A program made the translations under genes and the position numbers. This document shows, piece after piece, positions 28,171 through 37,483 of a stretch of 64,000 bases of DNA. The notes below the pieces were generated by a model that saw nothing but the letters and a program-made list of their open reading frames with translations, searched no databases and was not told the origin of the DNA. Position 1 is the first letter of the stretch; the number at the start of each line of letters is the position of its first letter. Source of the DNA: Riemerella anatipestifer (lineage in GTDB: Bacteria; Bacteroidota; Bacteroidia; Flavobacteriales; Weeksellaceae). The stretch is taken from positions 744,001-808,000 of the forward strand of contig NZ_CP142016.1 in assembly GCF_035666175.1 (NCBI RefSeq), written 5' to 3'.

Positions 28171-28668
28171 ATGGAGCAGATTGTTTTTTATATTATTTCA
28201 GGTTTAGCGGTTATTAGTGCTATCTATTTTGTAGCAGCTAAAAACCCGTTATATAGTATATTGTCTTTAGTAATTACATTTTTTTCTATAGCAGGATTGT
28301 ATATATTACTTAATGCTCAATTTTTGGGAATTGTGCAAATTATAGTATATGCAGGAGCTATTATGGTTTTATTCTTATATGTGCTTATGATGCTTAATCT
28401 AAAGGAGAAAGACGAAGGCAAAAAGAATAACCTAATGAAATTTGCAGGAATTTTCTCTGCAGGACTTCTTTTAGTAGGTTTTGTAGGAGCTTTAAGAGGT
28501 TATGTAGGAAATGAATTCCCTGTAACTGAGATTACAGAAGGTGTAGGGCTTACCAAAAATTTGGGAAGATTATTGTTTAATGAGTATGTATTGCCGTTTG
28601 AGTTGGCTTCAATTTTAATTCTTTCGGGGATTGTAGGAGCGGTGCTAATTGGTAAAAAAGATTTATAA
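28171..28668 (+). CDS. nuoJ: NADH-quinone oxidoreductase subunit J
   Basis: A membrane subunit (165 aa) with five predicted helices. 'AQFLGIVQIIVYAGAIMVLFLYVLMML' is the conserved TM3 region. It starts 3 bp after nuoI. Confidence 0.95.
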   Translation: MEQIVFYIISGLAVISAIYFVAAKNPLYSILSLVITFFSIAGLYILLNAQFLGIVQIIVYAGAIMVLFLYVLMMLNLKEKDEGKKNNLMKFAGIFSAGLLLVGFVGALRGYVGNEFPVTEITEGVGLTKNLGRLLFNEYVLPFELASILILSGIVGAVLIGKKDL

Positions 28669-28674
28669 AATATT

Positions 28675-29001
28675 ATGGAAATGAATTCTTTTGTACAGAA
28701 CATTCCTTTGGATTATTATGTAGTTTTATCTACATTTTTATTCTGTTTGGGTGTTTTGGGTGTTTTGTTAAGAAAAAATGCCATTGTTATTTTGGGATGT
28801 GTAGAGCTTATGCTTAATTCTGTAAATCTATTATTAGTAGCATTTTCTACCTATTACGGAGATGCTCATGGGCAGATGTTAGTGTTTTTCATTATGGTGG
28901 TAGCTGCGGCAGAAGTAGCTGTGGGACTGGCTATTATTACTATGATGTACCGAAATATAAAATCAGTAGATATTAGTATTTTAAATAAATTAAAAGGATA
29001 A
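28675..29001 (+). CDS. nuoK: NADH-quinone oxidoreductase subunit K
   Basis: A small membrane subunit (108 aa) with three helices. The conserved glutamates lie in 'GCVELMLNSVNLLLVAFS' and 'VAAAEVAVGLAI', both needed for proton translocation in the family. Confidence 0.96.
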   Translation: MEMNSFVQNIPLDYYVVLSTFLFCLGVLGVLLRKNAIVILGCVELMLNSVNLLLVAFSTYYGDAHGQMLVFFIMVVAAAEVAVGLAIITMMYRNIKSVDISILNKLKG

Positions 29002-29008
29002 AAGAAAT

Positions 29009-30901
29009 ATGGAAAATATAGTTTATGCAATTGTTCTTTTTCCTTTATTAGGCTTTTTAATCAACGGGTTACTAGGGAAAAGATTACCTAAAATTGTAGT
29101 AGGCGGTTTGGCTACTGCGGTGGTATTTGTTTCATTTTTACTTTCGGTTTATATCTTTACACAGTTCAATTCGGATAGCCCAGCTTTAGTGGTAAAGGCT
29201 TTTGAATGGTTCCGTGTTAATGGTATGCAGGTTAATTTTGGGTTTCAGGTAGACCAGCTTTCTTTAATGATGATGATGATCATTACAGGGATTGGTTCTT
29301 TAATCCATTTGTATTCTATTGGTTATATGAGCCACGATGAAGGCTTCTATAAATTCTTTACTTACCTCAACCTGTTTATATTTTCTATGTTACTTCTAGT
29401 AATGGGAAGTAACTATTTGATTCTGTTTATCGGTTGGGAAGGTGTTGGTCTTTGTTCTTATTTATTGATTGGTTTTTGGTATAAAAATCAAGAATATGGT
29501 AAGGCGGCTAGAAAGGCTTTCATTATGAACCGTATAGGAGATTTAGGTTTGTTGATAGGTATTTTTATGTTAGCATCTGAAGTGAATGCGGTAGATTATC
29601 TAAGTGTAGCTCAAAACTCATCTAAATTTGCCATTGATAGCCCAGTGGTTATCTTCATCACATTGAGTTTATTTGTAGGAGCGGTAGGTAAATCAGCACA
29701 ATTGCCGTTATTTACATGGTTACCAGATGCCATGGCAGGACCTACTCCAGTATCTGCTCTTATCCACGCAGCTACGATGGTTACAGCGGGTATTTATTTG
29801 GTAGTTCGTTCTAACTTCTTATATTCTTTAGCACCTACAACATTAGATGTTATCTTGTATATAGCATTGCTTACAGCAGCTTTAGCAGCGTTTATGGCGT
29901 TAAAGCAAAACGATATTAAAAAGGTATTGGCTTACTCTACTGTATCTCAGCTAGGGTTTATGTTTGTAGCTTTGGGAGTAGGAGCTTATACAGCGGCTAT
30001 GTTTCATTTGATGACACACGCTTTCTTCAAGGCATTACTATTCTTAGGTTCGGGTTCTGTAATCCACGCAATGAGTGGAGAGCAAGATATGAGATTTATG
30101 GGAGGACTTAAAAAGTATATTCCTATAACTCACGCTACTTTTCTTATAGGTACATTGGCTATATCGGGAATGCCGTTATTTTCAGGTATGATTTCTAAAG
30201 ATGAAATATTGGTATCTGCGTATGCTAAAAATCCAATATTTTGGGTAATTCTTTTCGTAATAGCAGCTATGACGGCTACTTATATGTTTAGATTGTATTA
30301 TCTTACTTTCCACGGTTCTTTCAGAGGAACAGAGGAGCAAAAACATCATCTCCACGAAAGTCCACTTAATATGACTTTACCATTGATAGTTTTATCAGTG
30401 CTGTCTTTGTTGGGTGGTTTCTTGAATTTGCCTCATTTTATAGCTCACGGAGAATACCAAACTTTACACCATTGGTTAGAAGGGTTGTATTATGTTTACA
30501 CAAAGGAAATGGTTGAAGTTCAATTTAATGTAGAAATGATTTTACTAGGGCTTACAATACTAATGTTCTTTATGGTTTGGTTTGCCGTAAGATATTTGTA
30601 TGTTATTAAAAACAAACAGCCTAAAGCTGAATGCACAGGTTGGGAAAAACTGTCTGCTCAAAAATTGTATATAGACGAAATTTACAATGCTGCTGTAGTA
30701 AAACCAGTAGAAGGTTTGGGTAAATTGGCTTCTACGTTTGATAAAGGAATTTTAGACCGTTTAGTAACACTTGTAGGTTTAGGTTCGGTAGGTTCAGGTA
30801 GAGCATTCAAAAAAGTTCAGAATGGAAATGTAGAAAACTATATTTTAATTATGTCTTTGGCGATAGGTATTATTTTAATTATTAACTTTTTAGTTCTATA
30901 A
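29009..30901 (+). CDS. nuoL: NADH-quinone oxidoreductase subunit L
   Basis: A large antiporter-like proton-pumping subunit (630 aa). 'GWEGVGLCSYLLIGFW' and 'LPDAMAGPTPVSALIHAATMV' are hallmark segments with the key Glu and Lys/His residues, and the C-terminal lateral helix region is present. It starts 7 bp after nuoK. Confidence 0.98.
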   Translation: MENIVYAIVLFPLLGFLINGLLGKRLPKIVVGGLATAVVFVSFLLSVYIFTQFNSDSPALVVKAFEWFRVNGMQVNFGFQVDQLSLMMMMIITGIGSLIHLYSIGYMSHDEGFYKFFTYLNLFIFSMLLLVMGSNYLILFIGWEGVGLCSYLLIGFWYKNQEYGKAARKAFIMNRIGDLGLLIGIFMLASEVNAVDYLSVAQNSSKFAIDSPVVIFITLSLFVGAVGKSAQLPLFTWLPDAMAGPTPVSALIHAATMVTAGIYLVVRSNFLYSLAPTTLDVILYIALLTAALAAFMALKQNDIKKVLAYSTVSQLGFMFVALGVGAYTAAMFHLMTHAFFKALLFLGSGSVIHAMSGEQDMRFMGGLKKYIPITHATFLIGTLAISGMPLFSGMISKDEILVSAYAKNPIFWVILFVIAAMTATYMFRLYYLTFHGSFRGTEEQKHHLHESPLNMTLPLIVLSVLSLLGGFLNLPHFIAHGEYQTLHHWLEGLYYVYTKEMVEVQFNVEMILLGLTILMFFMVWFAVRYLYVIKNKQPKAECTGWEKLSAQKLYIDEIYNAAVVKPVEGLGKLASTFDKGILDRLVTLVGLGSVGSGRAFKKVQNGNVENYILIMSLAIGIILIINFLVL

Positions 30902-30904
30902 TAG

Positions 30905-32389
30905 ATGTTATTATCATTATTACTATTACCTCTTGTAGGTTCAGGATTGGTTTTTGCTTGGAAGAGCTCTCAGAGTAGGTATTTGGCATTTGGTATAGCT
31001 TTAGCTCAATTGTTGCTGGCATTTGTGATGTTGTTTAATTTCAACTACGCAGATTCTGTAGATGGCGAAATGCAGTACCAAATACAGCACGATTGGAGTT
31101 ATTTGATAAGAAGTAGCTTAAGCTTCGGTGTAGATGGTATGGGAATGCTAATGATATTGCTTACCAATATTTTAGTGCCTTTTATCATTCTGTCTTCGTT
31201 TAATCAACAGACATCTTATAGAAATACTTTTTATGGACTTATTTTATTGATGCAGTTTGGTCTTTTAGGCGTTTTCACTGCGTTAGATGGTCTATTATTC
31301 TATATATTTTGGGAAGTTACCCTTATTCCGATATGGTTTATATGCGGAATTTGGGGGCAAGAAGACCAAAGAATTAAAACAACTACTAAGTTCTTTGTTT
31401 ATACTTTCTTCGGTTCTTTATTCATGTTGGTAGGTTTAGTTTATTTATACAATCATTCAGACTCTTTTGCTCTGATAGATTTATATAATGCGGCTCTGAA
31501 TACTGAACAGCAAACCTTTGTTTTCTGGTTAATTATGATGGCGTTTGCGGTTAAGTTGCCGTTGTTCCCTTTCCATACTTGGCAGCCAGATACTTATACT
31601 TATGCACCAACGCAAGGCTCTATGCTTTTGTCGGGGATTATGCTTAAAATGGCAGTTTATGGAGTACTAAGATATCTAGTACCAATAGCTCCAGAGGCTG
31701 TACTAGGTCTTTCTGGAAAAATAGTAATGGTAATGGCAATAGTAGGTATCATCTATGGAGCGTTGATAGCCATTGTGAATAATGATGTTAAGAGAATTAT
31801 CGCTTATTCATCTCTATCGCATGTGGGGCTTATGGTAGCAGGAATTTTTGCTTCTGCTATCGTTACACTTAATGGAACATTTACTTATGAGGGTGCTGAG
31901 GGTGCTATGGTACAAACTTTTGCACACGGTATCAACGTAGTAGGATTATTCTACTGTGCTGATATTCTTATCAAAAGATTTGGTACAAGAGACCTTCGTC
32001 AGATGGGTGGATTGGCTAGAGTAGCTCCTAAGTTTGCAGTACTGTTTATGATTATTTTATTAGGGTCTATGGCGGTTCCATTGACAAATGGATTTATCGG
32101 AGAATTTATGTTACTAAAAGCCGTATTTAGCTACAATACATTAGCAGTAATAGTTTCTGGATTAACAATAATCTTAGCAGCAGTATATATGTTAAGACTT
32201 TATGGTAAAGCAATGTTTGGAGAAGGAGATGAGACTGTTTTATCACAAGTTAAAGACCTTTCAGCGGTAGAATTTTCGGTATTAGCAGGGTTATCTATTT
32301 TTGTAATAGTGTTGGGAGTATATCCTAACATCATTATAGAAATGGTGCAAAGTTCGTTAAAGTTTATTTACTTATTTGTGATAAGTTAA
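30905..32389 (+). CDS. nuoM: NADH-quinone oxidoreductase subunit M
   Basis: A second antiporter-like proton-pumping subunit (494 aa, about 14 helices). 'FYIFWEVTLIPIWFICGIWG' carries the conserved Glu, and 'VKLPLFPFHTWQPDTYTYAP' is a typical family segment. It starts 3 bp after nuoL. Confidence 0.98.
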   Translation: MLLSLLLLPLVGSGLVFAWKSSQSRYLAFGIALAQLLLAFVMLFNFNYADSVDGEMQYQIQHDWSYLIRSSLSFGVDGMGMLMILLTNILVPFIILSSFNQQTSYRNTFYGLILLMQFGLLGVFTALDGLLFYIFWEVTLIPIWFICGIWGQEDQRIKTTTKFFVYTFFGSLFMLVGLVYLYNHSDSFALIDLYNAALNTEQQTFVFWLIMMAFAVKLPLFPFHTWQPDTYTYAPTQGSMLLSGIMLKMAVYGVLRYLVPIAPEAVLGLSGKIVMVMAIVGIIYGALIAIVNNDVKRIIAYSSLSHVGLMVAGIFASAIVTLNGTFTYEGAEGAMVQTFAHGINVVGLFYCADILIKRFGTRDLRQMGGLARVAPKFAVLFMIILLGSMAVPLTNGFIGEFMLLKAVFSYNTLAVIVSGLTIILAAVYMLRLYGKAMFGEGDETVLSQVKDLSAVEFSVLAGLSIFVIVLGVYPNIIIEMVQSSLKFIYLFVIS

Positions 32390-32409
32390 CAAAATGATAT
32401 TTTAAAAAG

Positions 32410-33798
32410 ATGAGTGTTTTAATTACTATATTTATCACAGCAGTTATTGCTTTGTTTACGGGTGTTTTTAATCAGGGTAAATATGCTAGGTATGTAGGAA
32501 TTCTTGGTTTGGGAATTGCGTTATATGTTAGTTTCCTTCCTGATTGTACTTTTTTTGAAAAATACAATGCGATGTTTAGCTATAGTGCTAATACAGCATT
32601 ATTTACCAAAATATCTTTGGTGGTAACTCTTTTATTATTTTTTATTGCAGGTTTTGCATTTAGTAATCATAGAAGTCACCAGTCGGAGCTTTATGCTTTA
32701 ATGCTATTTTCTCTTTGTGGAGGTATTATTTTGTTTGGATTCCAAAATATGGTTACTCTATTTTTAGGGATAGAGATACTGTCTATACCGCTTTACGTTA
32801 TGGCAGGAAGTGCTAAAACCAACCTTCGTTCTGTAGAAGCGTCTATGAAATACTTTTTGATGGGTGCTTTTGCTACGGGCTTTTTGCTTTTCGGTATCGC
32901 TTTGATTTATGGTAGTACAGGCAGTTTTGATTTAGCTACTATCCACCTTTTTGGAGGAGCACACGGAGCTACAAGCAAGATGTTTTTATTAGGAATTGTA
33001 ATGATGTTGGTGGCTATGGCGTTTAAAGTATCTTTAGCACCATTCCATATGTGGAGTCCAGATGTATATCAAGGAGCACCGTCTATTATAACAGGCTTTA
33101 TGGCATCAGCGGTTAAGATAGCAGGATTCTATGCGTTTTTCAAAGTGATGACTTTAGCGTTTATCGGAGGTTTTTCTATGTGGATTAACATTGTGGCTGT
33201 GCTTATTATCTTAACGCTTATTCTGTCTAATATTATGGGATTAGCACAAACCAATGCTAAGAGAATGTTGGCTTACTCTAGTGTTTCTCATGCAGGATAT
33301 ATAGCTCTCATATTTTTCGGATTTAATAGTCTTTCTGTATATAATTTAGCATTCTATCTATTTGCTTATTCTTTAGCAACAGTTGGGGTATTTATGTGTT
33401 TGATATGGGTAGAAAAAATTAAAAGAGAAACTTCTTTCGAGGTATTTAATGGTTTGGCGAAAACAGAACCTTTATTAGCTGTTGTAGCTTCTGTATCTCT
33501 GTTGTCAATGGCTGGTATTCCGCTTACGGCAGGGTTTATAGGTAAATTTAATGTTTTTAGTCAAGCTATTTCGGGTAATGCTACTGTACTGGTAATTGTA
33601 GCCATCTTGGGTTCTGCCTTGAGTATCGCTTATTATTTAAGATTGATTATAGCGATGTTCTTTTATCAAGAAAGTTCATTTAAAACCAGTGAAAAGGTAA
33701 GTATTACTTATAACATTATGGCGGTAGTACTTGTATTGTTACTAGTAGCAATGGGAGTATATCCAGATTTATTTGCTATGCAATTTGGACTTTATTAA
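32410..33798 (+). CDS. nuoN: NADH-quinone oxidoreductase subunit N
   Basis: The third antiporter-like subunit (462 aa) and last gene of the operon. 'LFLGIEILSIPLYVMAG', 'KVSLAPFHMWSPDVYQGAP' and 'AYSSVSHAGYIAL' mark the family. A strong terminator follows at 33835-33866. Confidence 0.97.
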   Translation: MSVLITIFITAVIALFTGVFNQGKYARYVGILGLGIALYVSFLPDCTFFEKYNAMFSYSANTALFTKISLVVTLLLFFIAGFAFSNHRSHQSELYALMLFSLCGGIILFGFQNMVTLFLGIEILSIPLYVMAGSAKTNLRSVEASMKYFLMGAFATGFLLFGIALIYGSTGSFDLATIHLFGGAHGATSKMFLLGIVMMLVAMAFKVSLAPFHMWSPDVYQGAPSIITGFMASAVKIAGFYAFFKVMTLAFIGGFSMWINIVAVLIILTLILSNIMGLAQTNAKRMLAYSSVSHAGYIALIFFGFNSLSVYNLAFYLFAYSLATVGVFMCLIWVEKIKRETSFEVFNGLAKTEPLLAVVASVSLLSMAGIPLTAGFIGKFNVFSQAISGNATVLVIVAILGSALSIAYYLRLIIAMFFYQESSFKTSEKVSITYNIMAVVLVLLLVAMGVYPDLFAMQFGLY

Positions 33799-33834
33799 GA
33801 AAATAAAACTAAGAGTCAATTAGTTGATATATAG

Positions 33835-33866
33835 AGCGTAAACTTTTCGGAGTTTACGCTTTTTTG
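33835..33866 (+). terminator. Terminator of the nuo operon
   Basis: AGCGTAAACT (33835-33844) pairs with AGTTTACGCT (33851-33860) around a TTTCGG-type loop and is followed by a T run. Confidence 0.92.
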
Positions 33867-33950
33867 TTGGTGTTTATTAGGATAGTAAAGCTAAAAATAG
33901 GTTTGTAAGAAATTTATATTTATTTTTGATAAATATTAAAACATTTAAAA

Positions 33951-34448
33951 ATGGCAAAACTAACTTTAAAAGGTAATGAAATTAGTAGTGTAGGAGAGCT
34001 TCCTAAACTAGGAGAAACAATAAAAGACTTTAATCTAGTAGCTTCAGATTTAAGCGAAAAAACTAAAAATGACTTTTTAGGAAAAAGAAAAGTACTTAAT
34101 ATTTTCCCAAGTATAGACACGGGAGTATGTGCCGCTTCGGCGAGAAAATTTAATGAGGAAGCATCTAAGTTAGATAATACGATAGTGATAAATATCTCTA
34201 GAGATTTACCATTTGCGTTGGGGCGTTTTTGTGCTGCAGAAGGTTTAAGTAACGTAGAAACATTATCTGATTTTAGAAGTAATTTTGGGGAAGAATTTGG
34301 CGTTACTTTAGCAGATTCACCGCTTAAAGGATTGTTGAGTAGAGCGGTTGTTATCACTGATGAAAATGATAAAGTGATTTATACAGAACAAGTATCCGAA
34401 ATTACTAACGAGCCTAACTACGAAGCCGCTTTAGCGAGCTTAAAATAA
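33951..34448 (+). CDS. tpx: Thiol peroxidase Tpx (165 aa)
   Basis: An atypical 2-Cys peroxiredoxin that reduces hydroperoxides with thioredoxin. The peroxidatic Cys is at about residue 60 in '[16 protein letters not shown]', and the resolving Cys is in 'GRFCAAEGL'. The length is standard. It is flanked by terminators on both sides, so it is monocistronic. A possible -7 box TATTTTTG lies 35 bp upstream, with TTTG only 15 nt before it. Confidence 0.97.
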   Translation: MAKLTLKGNEISSVGELPKLGETIKDFNLVASDLSEKTKNDFLGKRKVLNIFPSIDTGVCAASARKFNEEASKLDNTIVINISRDLPFALGRFCAAEGLSNVETLSDFRSNFGEEFGVTLADSPLKGLLSRAVVITDENDKVIYTEQVSEITNEPNYEAALASLK

Positions 34449-34458
34449 ATTCTTTTTG

Positions 34459-34489
34459 AAGGGAGAGTCTGCACTGGTTCTCCCTTTTT
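34459..34489 (+). terminator. Terminator of tpx
   Basis: AAGGGAGA (34459-34466) pairs with TCTCCCTT (34479-34486) and is followed by T residues. It overlaps the region before the ATG at 34503, which argues against the upstream ATG at 34488 as start of the next gene. Confidence 0.85.
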
Positions 34490-34502
34490 GTATTTTAGCG
34501 AG

Positions 34503-35147
34503 ATGAAAAAAGCAGTAGTTATTGGTGGGACGGGAGCTACAGGTAAGGCTCTATTAAATACACTTTCTAACGATTTGTCGTATCAATCGGTGGTGGCGTT
34601 ATCTAGGAGAAAGGGTACTTCGTTGTTGCCAAAAGTGGAAATTTGTAAAGTAGATTTTAATCATTTAGAACAAAGTTCGGTTATTATCAGTGGAGATGTT
34701 GCATTTTCTTGTTTAGGAACTACACTTAAAGACGCTGGAAGTCAAGACGCTCAGTGGCGTGTGGATTATGATTACCAATATACATTTGCTAAAATAGCCA
34801 AAGAAAGCGGTATTTCTACATTGGTTTTAATTTCTTCTATGGGAGCAGATAAAAATTCGCCAATTTTCTATTCTAAAATGAAGGGTAAACTAGAGGAGGC
34901 TATTACAGAGCTTAATTTCCCTAGCCTCATTATTTTAAGACCTAGCCTACTTATACGTCCTGAAACCAAGAGATTGGGAGAGCTTATTTCACTACCTATA
35001 TTAAACATTTTTAATAAAGTAGGACTGCTGAAAAAATATCAACCTATATCAGTGGAAGATTTAAGTAAAGCAATGGTAAAATCGGTGGAAAGATACAAAA
35101 CAGGCACTCATATTTTAGAACTAAAACAAATTTTGGAATTGGTTTGA
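34503..35147 (+). CDS. NAD(P)H-binding Rossmann-fold protein (214 aa)
   Basis: The N-terminal 'VVIGGTGATGKALL' is a Rossmann dinucleotide-binding loop. 'LVLISSMGAD' and 'YSKMKGKLEEAI' (Y-x3-K-like) fit the atypical SDR/NAD(P)H-binding group (HTATIP2/YwnB-like). The substrate is unknown. The start at 34503 is chosen because the earlier ATG lies inside the tpx terminator. The stop codon is one base before the GTG of the J-domain gene, so the two are coupled. Confidence 0.85.
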   Translation: MKKAVVIGGTGATGKALLNTLSNDLSYQSVVALSRRKGTSLLPKVEICKVDFNHLEQSSVIISGDVAFSCLGTTLKDAGSQDAQWRVDYDYQYTFAKIAKESGISTLVLISSMGADKNSPIFYSKMKGKLEEAITELNFPSLIILRPSLLIRPETKRLGELISLPILNIFNKVGLLKKYQPISVEDLSKAMVKSVERYKTGTHILELKQILELV

Positions 35148-35148
35148 G

Positions 35149-35775
35149 GTGAAAAATTACTATTACTTTTTAGGAATTTCGGAAGAGGCTACATCGGAAG
35201 ATATTAAGAAGGCTTACCGAAAGTTATCACTTAAATATCACCCCGATAAAAACGAAAACGATTCATTTTTTGTGGAGCGTTTCAGAGAAGTTCAAGAGGC
35301 TTACGAGGTGCTTATCAACTCAAGTAGTAGAAGTTTATATAACCAAAAACTAGCACAAATACAACAAAACATCAAATCAGACCAACCACCTTATATCAAG
35401 ACTTTTCACGCGAATAAACTCCGAGTGAAAAAAGGCGAAGAAATTATCCTGAATTGGCAGACACAAAATGCCGATGTGATAAAAATAATCCCTTTTGGTC
35501 TAGTAAAAAACTATGGAGAAAAAAAGGTAAAAATCACACAATTTGATGCCAACGGAGAGTGCCGAATTTTACTGAACGCTACCAATACACTATTACAAAA
35601 AACCGTTGCTAAAGGCATTACTATAAAAGAAACACAGGAAGTGGAAACACCTTTCTATGAAACTCAATTTACCAATACAAAACAACAATCTAATATTGCC
35701 AACTGGCCTAGTAAACTTCCGTATATCCTAGCTCTGTTGTTGGTGATACTACTTTTATTTTGGCTTTCTCGTTAA
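35149..35775 (+). CDS. J-domain protein with C-terminal membrane anchor (208 aa)
   Basis: Residues 1-65 form a DnaJ-type J domain with HPD at 31-33 that should stimulate a DnaK-type ATPase. The middle (about 85-165) is beta-rich, and the last 20 residues are a transmembrane helix ('ALLLVILLLFWL'), so the J domain is held at the membrane. It starts with GTG. Zinc-finger and substrate-binding domains of full DnaJ are absent. Its stop overlaps the stop of a convergent small gene by 4 bp. Confidence 0.88.
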   Translation: MKNYYYFLGISEEATSEDIKKAYRKLSLKYHPDKNENDSFFVERFREVQEAYEVLINSSSRSLYNQKLAQIQQNIKSDQPPYIKTFHANKLRVKKGEEIILNWQTQNADVIKIIPFGLVKNYGEKKVKITQFDANGECRILLNATNTLLQKTVAKGITIKETQEVETPFYETQFTNTKQQSNIANWPSKLPYILALLLVILLLFWLSR

Positions 35776-35924
35776 GCCATTTTCAATCTGCCAGGGCATT
35801 TTTTGCACCTTTTGCCCTTTTTAAACTTTTTACAACATTTCTTTTTGCTGCAAAACATCTCTTGTTCAGCCGAAAATGCTGGCGTAAGCACAGGTACTTT
35901 AAAAGGAATTACTGCTGTATTCAT
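35772..35924 (-). CDS. Small Cys/Lys-rich protein (50 aa)
   Basis: The frame runs from ATG (35922-35924) to TAA (35772-35774). The first half is ordinary ('MNTAVIPFKVPVLTPAF'); the second half is dense in Cys and Lys ('MFCSKKKCCKKF', 'GKRCKKCPG'), five cysteines in all, suggesting nucleic-acid or metal binding. Its 3' end overlaps the J-domain gene by 4 bp on the opposite strand. The composition and clean boundaries favour a real gene; the function is unknown. Confidence 0.6.
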   Translation of the reverse strand: MNTAVIPFKVPVLTPAFSAEQEMFCSKKKCCKKFKKGKRCKKCPGRLKMA

Positions 35925-36449
35925 GCTGCAAATATAATCTAATTTGGATTAAATACAAATAAAAATAAATCCATCAATTAGCTGATATTTATCAGATTTT
36001 ATTTAGGAGCTATTTCCCGCTATCCGCTCATACTCCTCGCTCAGAGGCTCCGCTTCGCTCCGCCTCTTCGCTGTGGGGTATCCGCTTCTATCGGGGCTAT
36101 TAGCACGGTGCAAATCTTAAGTGTTGCAACCGTAATAGTAGAACTTTGCTCGCCTTTTTTTGTATTCAAGTGAAGTTTGAATAAATTAAAAATTAATTTG
36201 TGCTAAATGTACAACAATAATTAATTTCGGTTGTGAGTATTACATATAACAATTAATTTTAACACTAGGAAAAGAATAATTGAAAAAAGTGAATGGTGGG
36301 AGCTATGAAGACATGTGTATGTCATGTAAAAATGTGTTTGTGAGTAATATGGTCTATCCTGTGGTGGTTTATTGCAGTTTGTGAGTGGTTTGCATTGAAG
36401 CTGTTTATATAGTTATATTATTCTCTTAGGAAATGTATATATTTTTTAT
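35925..36449. other. Intergenic region with a GC-rich block
   Basis: No convincing gene is seen. From about 36003 to 36180 the base composition changes abruptly to GC-rich ('GAGGCTCCGCTTCGCTCC' and following) and is locally open in all three plus-strand frames, which is typical of a conserved non-coding or structured element more than of a gene. The rest is AT-rich. It contains a small inverted repeat GACAT/ATGTC near 36309-36323. I do not see a clear promoter for the GLPGLI gene that follows. Confidence 0.5.
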
Positions 36450-37262
36450 ATGAAGAAGATAAGGTTAATTTTAAAAATCTATCTTTTAATTTGTTTTGTT
36501 CCTTTTATTTATGGGCAGAACTTAAGTATTTTATACGAGTTTAAGTTCAAAGACAACAAGGACTTTACAAAAACTAAAATCTATTATTTAGATATTTTAA
36601 AGCATGAGTCTGTATTTCGCTCTAGTCATCAGAGAATCTCCGATTCTTTATTGACCACGACTGGATATGGCTATGGTTATAGTACAAATATTGATGAACA
36701 AGTTTACATTCATAAAAAATTAGCTGATAGAGAAATTAAAAAAGTAGTAGTTTCCCCTATTACGAGAGATAAAGTTTTTGTTAAGATTTCAGATGCTATC
36801 AATTGGACGATTCTTCCAGATGCTCAAAAAGTTGGGTCCTTTAATTGTCAAAAAATAGAAACAGACTACGGAGGCAGACATTGGGTAGGTTGGTTTACTA
36901 GAGATGTGTCTCTTTCAGAAGGACCTTATGTGTTTAATGGTTTACCAGGATTAATTGTACAAATTAATGATAGTGAGGGAATTTTTGATTTTAGTTTAGT
37001 CAGTATTAAAAATAATAGACAAGAAAACTTATATCTTCCCAATACTGGCAAAGAAGTAAGCTGGGAAGAACTAAATAAAATAAGAAAAGATTATTATACA
37101 GACCCTTTCTCTTATGTGAGATTAATTGGTGCTAAAGCAATGGAAGATGATGGTAATGGTGGAATGAAAAAAATAAATTTTAGAGAAAAAATAGAAGGAA
37201 TTAGAAAATCCATTCGTAATACTATCCCGATAGAATCTGATTATAAAATAGATTATGAATAA
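36450..37262 (+). CDS. GLPGLI family secreted protein (270 aa)
   Basis: A signal peptide (ending 'FVPFIYGQ') precedes the family domain: 'YGGRHWVGWFTRDVSLSEGPY' and 'FNGLPGLIVQIND' near residue 170. It is the third GLPGLI gene of the window. It lies at the right edge of the inferred inversion; flipping the block would place it directly next to the GLPGLI gene at 6911-7732 on the same strand. Confidence 0.88.
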   Translation: MKKIRLILKIYLLICFVPFIYGQNLSILYEFKFKDNKDFTKTKIYYLDILKHESVFRSSHQRISDSLLTTTGYGYGYSTNIDEQVYIHKKLADREIKKVVVSPITRDKVFVKISDAINWTILPDAQKVGSFNCQKIETDYGGRHWVGWFTRDVSLSEGPYVFNGLPGLIVQINDSEGIFDFSLVSIKNNRQENLYLPNTGKEVSWEELNKIRKDYYTDPFSYVRLIGAKAMEDDGNGGMKKINFREKIEGIRKSIRNTIPIESDYKIDYE

Positions 37263-37475
37263 AAAATAATCTGTACATAAATTATTTTTTTTATGTTTAT
37301 CCCAAGTTATTATGACCTTTTTGGGGGATGTTACCAAGGGCTTGATACATAGTTGTCAGTCTATTTAAACCGAGCAAGGAAGCCAGTGGAGAAGCTCTTG
37401 GAGATATTTACTCAGATTTTAAATATATATTGATAAATAGTTTAGTGAGAGATTAGCCTAAAAATAGAACTTAAT

Positions 37476-37483
37476 ATTTGTCT
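37476..37483. repeat. Partner half of the split target-site duplication
   Basis: ATTTGTCT directly abuts the left end of IS copy 2 and is the exact reverse complement of AGACAAAT beside IS copy 1 (8000-8007). Confidence 0.85.

Larger units (their letters stand above)
8988..37483. other. Segment inferred to be inverted between IS copies 1 and 2
   Basis: The two bounding IS copies are in opposite orientation, and the 8-bp flanks AGACAAAT (8000-8007) and ATTTGTCT (37476-37483) are exact reverse complements lying beside the left end of copy 1 and the left end of copy 2. Homologous recombination between inverted IS copies gives exactly this arrangement. Flipping the segment back restores one ordinary IS insertion with matching 8-bp flanks and brings two GLPGLI genes next to each other on the same strand. 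The inversion is inferred; the matching flanks are seen directly. Confidence 0.75.

Noticed and set aside
34488..34502. Upstream ATG of the NAD(P)-binding protein gene
   Set aside because: It lies within the T run of the tpx terminator; the next ATG at 34503 starts directly with the Rossmann motif.
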